Of a stretch of 64,000 bases of DNA, positions 56,540-64,000 are shown one piece after another. The stretch is from Astragalus membranaceus. Its lineage: Eukaryota > Streptophyta > Magnoliopsida > Fabales > Fabaceae. How positions within the stretch are numbered: position 1 is the stretch's first letter; each line of letters starts with the position of its first letter. Position numbers and translations under genes: made by a program. The stretch covers positions 109,497,806 through 109,561,805 of the forward strand of contig CM076849.1 of assembly GCA_039519185.1 (NCBI GenBank). Direction: 5' to 3'. The notes under the pieces are model-generated. The model saw nothing but the letters and a program-made list of their open reading frames with translations, did not search any database and was not told the origin of the DNA.

Positions 56540-57775
56540 CATTTGACAGCATTGCAAAAATGGCCTGTTTTATGAAAAATTGCTTTCCGATTGATCCCGA
56601 TACTCGTTCCGCTCAATTCCGATTCTCGTTCCGATCGAAAACAGACCAAACAACCAACAAAATAGACCCAACTAAAACCACACAATCAATCAACCCAATC
56701 AAAAACTCAATCAAAACGGATTTTATCAAAAACGACATATTTTCCAATTAACGGTTTTTAAGTCAAAATCTTTCGAAATCAAACCACCAAAAATTCTGTT
56801 TCAACGCGACATAACTCGAGACTCGCTCCGATCGATTCCTAATCCGAAACAGACAATATCCAGAAATATTCCAGTCCAGCGAAAGCGGTAAAACAGTTAA
56901 TTAATTAATTCGAAACATAAAATCCTAAACGTGAGTAGAACTCACCTTTGACGCGTGATCCACGATCGAGCCGAAATCACCGAGTAACCACACGAACGCT
57001 CCCCGCTCCGGCGACACCCAATCCGCTTCCAAAGCTCCCCACTCAATCACGAAACCGCTTTTGACCGAAATACCGAATCCCACGAAATCTTCCACGAACA
57101 CTATTCATCATCCCTAACCTCCAAAAGCTACTATTCACCAAAAACCCCAATCTTTGATTTTCAATTCCAAATCACCCAATCGATCTTCAATACTCGAGTA
57201 ATCCACCTCGTGCTCGCTCCTAAACATCGTCCTTAGCTTTCCCTTGAGCCATAACCATCGAAACTCCGATTTTCCCTCTCAAGTTCGAAAATGGCAAAGT
57301 GAGAGAGAGAAGGTTGATGATGAAAATCTTGGTACCAAATCGAAGAGGAAGTAACGCTGAGCATTTTTCGTGTTGGAAGGAAGTCGTTTCGTTGAACCTA
57401 ACTCTTCCCTTTTTCCTCTTCTTCCTCCTTCCCCTTTCTTTTCTCTTCTTTTCTTTTTCCTCTCTTTTCTCTCTGTCTCTCGCTGCCTTCTTCTTTCTCT
57501 TCTTTCTTTTAATTAATTCTTTCTCTTCTCTTCACTCACATACGCATACATATATATATTTATTAATATATTTGTTGTAACGCGGTCAAATTACCATATC
57601 GATCGAAATCTCCTATTTCGATTTCAAAAATTCCTTGGTCCGTATTATCCGGTTAACGATTCGATGACAACAATTAAATAATTTTTGCACTCGATAAATT
57701 TACCAGTTAACTACTAAATTGGTTTAATTGGGTTAACATCCAAATAATTCGGTTAATTATTTTGCGGATGTTACA

Positions 57776-57788
57776 TTCTCCCCAACTT
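57776..57788 (-). other. Polypurine tract of element D
   Basis: The minus strand reads TAAGTTGGGGAGAA just before TGTAACATCCGC. Confidence 0.8.
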
Positions 57789-58787
57789 AAAAGAATTTTG
57801 TCCTCAAAATTTCGTCAAGTCTTTCATCCGACTAATCGAGAATCGACATTCTCAGAAAGGTACAAATTTGCTGGAAAATATTCTTGAATTAACGAAATGA
57901 GTGTAGAAAATCTTCCCAAATTGGCACATCAACCTCCAAGTATGACCCACTACTACCTTGATACGAACTCTCTGGTTACGAATCTACACGAGAAACTCAT
58001 CATTCGCCTACATAGGCTCGGCACCGCGTTCGAAAACACTTCCGAAGCTTCATTCCTCACTTGCTCCCCAAGTTTGATTAATCCAAACCAAAGCACTCCT
58101 CGGTAGACGTAAAAACAAACACGATTTCCTCGAAGGGTGTAAACGCGTTCTCAACAAATCTTCCAAAATCCATAACAGTTCTCGTACACATTGACAAATG
58201 TGACGAAAAAGTCACTTGTGAAACTTCTTGACTCGCCCCCAAGATTTCGAGATAATACTTCTCGAAGGAAGATGAAGTGAGGATTTACTAGAAACGTTTA
58301 TCTTAAACGTAGAAATAAACCACGGGGACATCAAATCAATTGAACGTAATGAAAATCACCTCAGTTGTTCTCCAAACAACTTTCAAACAGAACTCAGAGC
58401 TCTTTTTCCTCTATTGCAATTTCATCACGAGGTTTTTACCACGATGCATCCGATTCCTTTCCAAATTAGTCAATAGCGTTGAGAGCTTCCCCTCAACCTA
58501 AGTAATCCTCCTAGGATTTTCCTCCTCAATCATAATCTATTTGCCTCTTAATTCGTTCCCAAAATTAACTTTAGCATGCGGTTTTCACAAAAACAATTTT
58601 TCAAAACTATTACACCGCACGCCAAGCTTCACTTCGGAAATTTCAGTCACCTACAAGTAGATCCATCAATTAATCCTTTGATGGTTATTCGCAACGTGAC
58701 AACAATCAGCAGTTACCTCATTTACATAACCGTATTCACGTTCGACTTGTCAAACGGAATTTCGTAAGACAATCTCATTGTCAACCT
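57789..58787 (-). mobile_element. Element D distal interior, no recognised coding
   Basis: Colinear with 12247-13340 of element C, with small indels. No integrase or chromodomain signatures are visible. Confidence 0.7.
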
Positions 58788-59374
58788 TCACCAAGGAGAG
58801 GTTAATAAACTAATACCTCGCCACCAAAGTGGAAACTTATGGATGTACTCCAATTTAGATCTAAAAGACTCTAACAATCCCATTTCTTGCAGCATCAACT
58901 CTGCTATGTGAATGGATTTCCTATTACTCTCATCAGCTACAACATTGGGATTTCCTGGATAATACTTCAACCCGAAGTCATAATCCTTCAGAATTCTACA
59001 CACTTCTCTGCCTGCTATTCAGTTCCTCTGATCAAACAGACACTTTAAACTTTTGTGATCACTAAAGACTTCGAAACGAGACCCATACAGGTAACGTCTC
59101 CAAATCTTCAGTGCATACACAATCGATGCCAATTACAAATCATGAGTCGGATAACTCTCTTCATGAGTCTTCAATTATCTGGACGCATAAGCTACCTCTT
59201 GTTGATTCTGCACAAGAACACATCCTAAATCCTTCCCAGAAGCATCGCTGTAAATTTGGAATCTCAAAGACGGATCTGGAAGAATCAGGATTGGAGCAGA
59301 AGTCAACCAAACCTTCAATTCTTGAAAACATTCTTCACAATCAGCACCCTGCGTAAACGGTTGACCCTTACGAG
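58788..59374 (-). pseudogene. RNase H remnant of element D
   Basis: Motifs readable between stops are VAYAS, HEESYP, KIWRRYLYGSRFEVFSDHKS and, after another break, CRILKDYDFGLKYYPGNPNV with VVADESNRKSIHIAEL (58788-59003). The latter is the connection towards integrase, which is cut after KFPLWWRG. Element C keeps a better RNase H but loses this connection. Confidence 0.8.
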
Positions 59375-60098
59375 TTAACCGAGTAAGTGGACAACTAACT
59401 GTGAGAACCCTTGAACAAATCTCTTATAGTAACCGGCTAGACTTAGAAAACCTCTGATTTCAGTGACTGACGTTGGTCGTTCCCAGTTCAACACAGCTCC
59501 CTCCTTACTGGGATCCACCGCAACTCCCAATTGGGAAATCACGCATTCCAAAAACTTCACTTCCGACATCCAGAAGTCACTCTTCGACGGCTTAGAATAC
59601 AATTTCTTCTCTTGGAGTACGTTCAGAATAACGCGGAGATGTTGGGCATGCTCCCCAATAGTCTTAGAGTACACCAAGATATCATAAATGAAAACTACCA
59701 CAAACCGATCCAAGTAAGGGTGGGAAACCCCGTTCATGTAATCCATGAATACCGCTGGAGCATTAGTCAAACCGAAGGGCATCACTGCAAACTCGTAATG
59801 TCCATACCAAGTACGGAAGGCTGTCTTCGGAATATCTAAGGCTCTAACTTTTATTTGATGATGTCCTGACCTCAGATCAATTTTAGAAACACTGCAGCAC
59901 CTCAAATTGCTCAAGCAAATCGTCTATCCTTGGTAAGGGATATTTATTCCTGATCGTCACTTTGTTGAGTTGTCGATAATCAATGCACGATCTCATGCTA
60001 CCATTTTTCCTTTTGACTAACCACACCAGAGCACTCCTTAGCGAAGTACTCGGTCGAATGAATTTCTTTAACATCGACTCTTCAAGTCGAGACTCCAT
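59375..60098 (-). pseudogene. Reverse transcriptase of element D, catalytic Asp lost
   Basis: The first part (59883-60098) has KKFIRPSTSLRSALVWLVKR and SCIDYRQLNKVTIRNKYPLP. The second (59375-59914) is a 179-codon frame with SKIDLRSGHHQIKV, KTAFRTWYGHYEFAVMPFGL, VVVFIYDILVYSKT and GFLSLAGYYKRFV. In FIYDIL at 59674-59691 the first of the paired catalytic Asp residues is Tyr (codon TAT), so the enzyme would not work even if the frames were joined. Element C retains FIDDIL. Confidence 0.9.
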
Positions 60099-60599
60099 TT
60101 CCTTTAATTCTCAAGAAACCTTCAATAAGAAACAATAGATATTGATCCCGTGCCAGGAATCAATTCTACAGTAAACTCTACTTCTCGCTCTGGAGGTTCA
60201 GAAGAAACTTCATCGTGAAAACATCCAGAAAGTCATTGACAACCTGAATGTTCGCCAAATCTAAACTAATTTCAGTGGATGCAGATAACATACTAACATG
60301 TGCTTTCGTACCTTGGAATGAAGATTGACCGTCTAAGGTGAACTAGGTAACCGCTTCGGAATTTGTCCTAGACAATTCAACTGATTCTGAAGCGAAGCTG
60401 ATAGCTGATTAACACAGTCGATTGCAACATGATTTGCAGTCATCCAATTCATAACAAAAATGGCGCCCACACTTCTCATAGGCAAACAATGAATTCTACA
60501 ACGAAATTCCTGCCTCCTATGACAAGTAGGCCATTCTATACAAAGATTAGGTCTGGACACGACCCTTAGCAGCAGTTAAAATAGTTATCGGCTCGTATA

Positions 60600-60740
60600 G
60601 CGATGATAAGGCTGATCCCAACCGATTCACATGCGATCGGGATATACAACAATAGGTTGCACCCGTATCATTTAATATACAGACGGGGTTATTTGAAAAC
60701 TGATCCCATACCTCTCAGTAGATTGTCTGCAGTTGTAACT
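60600..60740 (-). pseudogene. Aspartic protease remnant of element D
   Basis: The active site reads LNDTGATYC (DTGA at 60659-60669), an intact triad, unlike DLSAT in element C. The rest of the domain has stops and frameshifts. Confidence 0.7.
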
Positions 60741-61205
60741 GTCTAAACATCCAGAGTGTTGACTCGTCCTCGTCCTGGAGCTGCTTGTGACTCCCGGAAA
60801 CTCTTCCTCGCAGGGCACTCTTTTGCATAGTGACCCTCTTCCGCATATACTACTATTTCTAAATTGTGTTGCTTTCCACAATTAGAATATCTTGACCCTT
60901 TGGAGAATCAAAGAATTGCATCTGCTTTTCCTTTGATGAAATTATCTTAGGACTTTGCATTCGGAGTTGATAATTCAACTACCTTCTCCTTTCCCATACC
61001 TCCTATGAGGTAATCCTCGGCAACATAGGCTGGTTGCATTAAGGCAACATAATTTGTAGCAGTATAAGAACTGAGACCATAATTCATAAAAGCACTTATG
61101 CCCGTCTTATACTTCTGCATTCTCCGTTCGTCATCCGAAGCTTACTTTACCACTTGGTAAAACTGAGACAACTCCTCAAACCTAGCGGTGTATTGTTCCA
61201 CCGTC
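60740..61205 (-). pseudogene. gag remnant of element D
   Basis: It begins near the ATG at 61206 (MTVEQYTA-like) and keeps AFMNYGLSSYTATNYVALMQ and YSNCGKQHN, then a truncated zinc knuckle EEGHYAKECPARKS. The N-terminal Cys pair of the knuckle is lost in a short deletion. Colinear with 15252-15767 of element C. Confidence 0.75.
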
Positions 61206-61409
61206 ATGTCACCTTTCCCGAGGCTGCACCGGTTGAAGATTCCGATTGTGGTCGAGGATTGTATCTTGATCATCCAGTCATAATTCCGCTTATGATGCAC
61301 TAAGTATTAAGTTGATCAGGCTCAATGTCTCTTAGCATCACAAGTGTAATTACAAAAGGACTAGCAAGGAATCGACTCAACCCTAAGCTAAGTCCGACTA
61401 GGTCGAACT

Positions 61410-61421
61410 GCTCTGATACCA
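61410..61421 (-). other. Primer binding site, initiator tRNA-Met type (element D)
   Basis: TGGTATCAGAGC on the minus strand, two bases inside the LTR border at 61424. Confidence 0.9.
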
Positions 61422-61423
61422 AC

Positions 61424-63485
61424 TGTAACACCCCCTACTAACTCTCTCGGTTCAATTAAAAATCCTTTTTAAAATCATCACGACACCGACTGCAATAAAG
61501 TGCTAACCCCGGTGAACGTGAACAAACAAAGTGTGGCACCGACTGCAAATCCAGTGCTAATCCCGGTGTATCACACAGTACGACACCGACTGCAAATCCA
61601 GTGCTAATCCCGGTGAACGTACAACAAACAAAGTGCGGCACCGACTGCAAATCCAGTGCTAATCCCGGTGTATCGCAGAGTACGACACCGACTGCAAATC
61701 CAGTGCTAATCCCGGTGAACGTACAACAAACTCATGACATAACACCGACTGCAAATCCAGTGCTAATCCCGGTGAACCCCCTTACCAATAGTACATTCTC
61801 CTATTGGCACGGAGCCTAGGTTGGGGGAGCATGACTGCCCCGCCTAGTATGTCAAAACATGGGTCGTCACCCAACTCGATATATATATATATATATCTAC
61901 AATCATATGAACTCAAAGTTCATTAACTCAGACAATCAATTGAACACTTAGTTCATTTAAATTATACTTTACCACGTAGGACTCATAGTCCACTTTGTTA
62001 TCAATAAAACATCTCCGCACACGTATGCTATTATTCGATTTTTCGAAACGATTTCAACTTCAAAAGTATATTATAAAACTCTTTTGAAACATACTCAAAA
62101 TCATGGCATTATAAGCCTAATATCGTTATAGAAGGGTTAGGAAAGGATTAGGAGAGGATTGGAATCGAAACGGAATCATTTTGGGCACTTTGAAAATTTT
62201 GGACAGAACAAGGCGCACGGGTCGTGCCCCTGGACGCACGGGTCGTGCTCATTTGACAGCATTGCAAAAATGGCCTGTTTTATGAAAAATTGCTTTCCGA
62301 TTGATCCCGATACTCGTTCCGCTCAATTCCGATTCTCGTTCCGATCGAAAACAGACCAAACAACCAACAAAATAGACCCAACTAAAACCACACAATCAAT
62401 CAACCCAATCAAAAACTCAATCAAAACGGATTTTATCAAAAACGACATATTTTCCAATTAACGGTTTTTAAGTCAAAATCTTTCGAAATCAAACCACCAA
62501 AAATTCTGTTTCAACGCGACATAACTCGAGACTCGCTCCGATCGATTCCTAATCCGAAACAGACAATATCCAGAAATATTCCAGTCCAGCGAAAGCGGTA
62601 AAACAGTTAATTAATTAATTCGAAACATAAAATCCTAAACGTGAGTAGAACTCACCTTTGACGCGTGATCCACGATCGAGCCGAAATCACCGAGTAACCA
62701 CACGAACGCTCCCCGCTCCGGCGACACCCAATCCGCTTCCAAAGCTCCCCACTCAATCACGAAACCGCTTTTGACCGAAATACCGAATCCCACGAAATCT
62801 TCCACGAACACTATTCATCATCCCTAACCTCCAAAAGCTACTATTCACCAAAAACCCCAATCTTTGATTTTCAATTCCAAATCACCCAATCGATCTTCAA
62901 TACTCGAGTAATCCACCTCGTGCTCGCTCCTAAACATCGTCCTTAGCTTTCCCTTGAGCCATAACCATCGAAACTCCGATTTTCCCTCTCAAGTTCGAAA
63001 ATGGCAAAGTGAGAGAGAGAAGGTTGATGATGAAAATCTTGGTACCAAATCGAAGAGGAAGTAACGCTGAGCATTTTTCGTGTTGGAAGGAAGTCGTTTC
63101 GTTGAACCTAACTCTTCCCTTTTTCCTCTTCTTCCTCCTTCCCCTTTCTTTTCTCTTCTTTTCTTTTTCCTCTCTTTTCTCTCTGTCTCTCGCTGCCTTC
63201 TTCTTTCTCTTCTTTCTTTTAATTAATTCTTTCTCTTCTCTTCACTCACATACGCATACATATATATATTTATTAATATATTTGTTGTAACGCGGTCAAA
63301 TTACCATATCGATCGAAATCTCCTATTTCGATTTCAAAAATTCCTTGGTCCGTATTATCCGGTTAACGATTCGATGACAACAATTAAATAATTTTTGCAC
63401 TCGATAAATTTACCAGTTAACTACTAAATTGGTTTAATTGGGTTAACATCCAAATAATTCGGTTAATTATTTTGCGGATGTTACA
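61424..63485 (-). mobile_element. Element D 5' LTR (2062 bp)
   Basis: Identical to 55716-57775 wherever I compared, except one additional TA in the run near 61880. Confidence 0.94.
61487..61778. repeat. Hairpin-bounded repeat in D 5' LTR, six copies
   Basis: Same as 55779-56070, with the same copy number. Confidence 0.92.
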
Positions 63486-64000
63486 ATGCTTTTTGAAACT
63501 GGACGCGTTCATGATAATCAAACCAACAAAGGTTGTGATGGATTATCACTAGTAGCTTGCTTTATGCTTACGAAAATTCTTTTGAAATCGAGGCTCTCAT
63601 GACAATCAAACCAACAAAGGTTGTGATGGATTGCCACTAGTAACCGTTTTTGTGCCGGGTCGTTTTAGAAATGAAAACAATGAATGCAAGAAAGAATTGG
63701 TGGATTCAAGCATAACACAATCAGTGGAATCAAATCATTAAGCAACAATATTTGAATTCGCAAACAAAAATCAAGCCTAAACTACACATATTAGATCACA
63801 ACACATAGATAGGTAAGGAAGGAACTTGAATTGGGCATTAAGTAAAATACAAGAGTAGGCGAGATTGAACCTAAATGCACATCTAGTGGAAGATGCTAGG
63901 CGAGAACCATACTCAAATATTTCTACAAAACGCAAGGGAATCTAAATGCACATCTAGTGGAAGATGCAATGTAAGGAATGGACCTATCTAAGTATTGATG
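63486..64000 (+). repeat. Host element E, segment right of element D
   Basis: AATCAAACCAACAAAGGTTGTGATGG occurs twice (about 63515 and 63605), continuing the repeats left of element D. Later CTAAATGCACATCTAGTGGA plus AGATGC is repeated exactly at 63871 and 63942. No coding domain was seen before the window ends. Confidence 0.7.

Larger units (their letters stand above)
55716..57775 (-). mobile_element. Element D 3' LTR (2060 bp)
   Basis: TGTAACACCCCC...GCGGATGTTACA. Compared with the LTR of C it lacks about 410 bp next to the TGTAACACC end: the D sequence continues at CCTACTAACTCTCTCGGTTC, which is at about 10423 in C. From there it is colinear with C. Confidence 0.93.
55716..63485 (-). mobile_element. 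Element D: complete integrase-less Ty3/gypsy element, very young
   Basis: The element is 7770 bp with ATGCT on both sides (55711-55715, 63486-63490). LTRs are 2060 and 2062 bp and appear identical except for one TA unit. The interior is 3.65 kb with broken gag, protease, RT and RNase H and lacks integrase, colinear with element C. Its many stops did not arise after insertion, since the LTRs have had no time to diverge, so it was copied from an already defective template. Confidence 0.94.

Noticed and set aside
11777..63290. Frames beginning KILVPNRRGSNAEHF in the LTRs of C and D (11777-11992, 17803-18000, 57299-57580, 63009-63290)
   Set aside because: Conservation is explained by homologous LTR DNA. 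The long hydrophobic tails are translations of polypyrimidine tracts and differ in frame length between copies.

Overview
The window is repeat-dense plant nuclear DNA, most likely from a eudicot. Nearly every base that can be assigned belongs to LTR retrotransposons or DNA transposons nested in one another. The plant call rests on initiator-tRNA-Met primer sites (TGGTATCAGAGC), Ty3/gypsy lineages that are plant-specific in my knowledge (Tekay-like chromoviruses, Tat-like elements with two RNase H domains, an Athila-like fragment), a plant mobile domain (PMD) gene, and Stowaway, PIF/Harbinger-like and CACTA-like DNA elements. No intact host gene was found. I see no rRNA, tRNA, CRISPR or organellar sequence.

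Layout. 1-5899: most of a minus-strand non-autonomous element with 2.7 kb LTRs and a non-coding interior (here LARD-1). It is inserted into the last codons of a plus-strand Tekay-like polyprotein, whose chromodomain tail and 3.06 kb 3' LTR follow (element F, 5901-9082). 9083-10017: a Copia-type LTR remnant and half of a small DNA transposon. 10018-18263: complete minus-strand gypsy element C (2.2 kb LTRs, TSD CCAAG), which splits that DNA transposon. It keeps broken gag, protease, RT and RNase H but no integrase. 18264-22805: a coiled-coil coding minisatellite, a palindromic repeat array, a hAT-like element with 8 bp TSD, an inverted MITE pair and a Stowaway remnant. 22806-35444: complete minus-strand Tat-like element A with gag, protease, RT, RNase H, second (archaeal-type) RNase H and integrase. 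It also carries a captured, intron-containing PMD gene on the opposite strand between pol and the 3' LTR.

35955-38277: a degraded LTR holding a PIF/Harbinger-like MITE. 38278-39684: a truncated plus-strand relative of element A (element B, LTR plus gag). About 39770-44429: a possible gene-capturing CACTA element with a DSS1/SEM1-like reading frame lacking its C-terminal helix, two unidentified exons, and a terminal array of hairpin-forming repeats ending in TAGTG. 45012-46150: Athila-like RT remnant. From 46281 to the window end lies a host element E made of tandem repeats. It is interrupted by LARD-2 (47475-54562, TSD GTTAG) and by element D (55716-63485, TSD ATGCT), a relative of C.

How the parts relate. 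LARD-1/LARD-2 are one non-coding family and C/D are one integrase-less family. All have the same primer site and TGTAACAYCC...GGGTGTTACA-type ends as the Tekay-like element F, so they were probably mobilised in trans by enzymes of that lineage. The two LTRs of D, and of LARD-2, are almost identical, so these insertions are recent. F, C, D and LARD-1 each carry a different GC-rich palindromic cassette at a similar place in the LTR, next to a conserved block in F, C and LARD-1. Coordinates of LTR ends come from direct alignment by eye. Domain calls are from motif recognition without database search.
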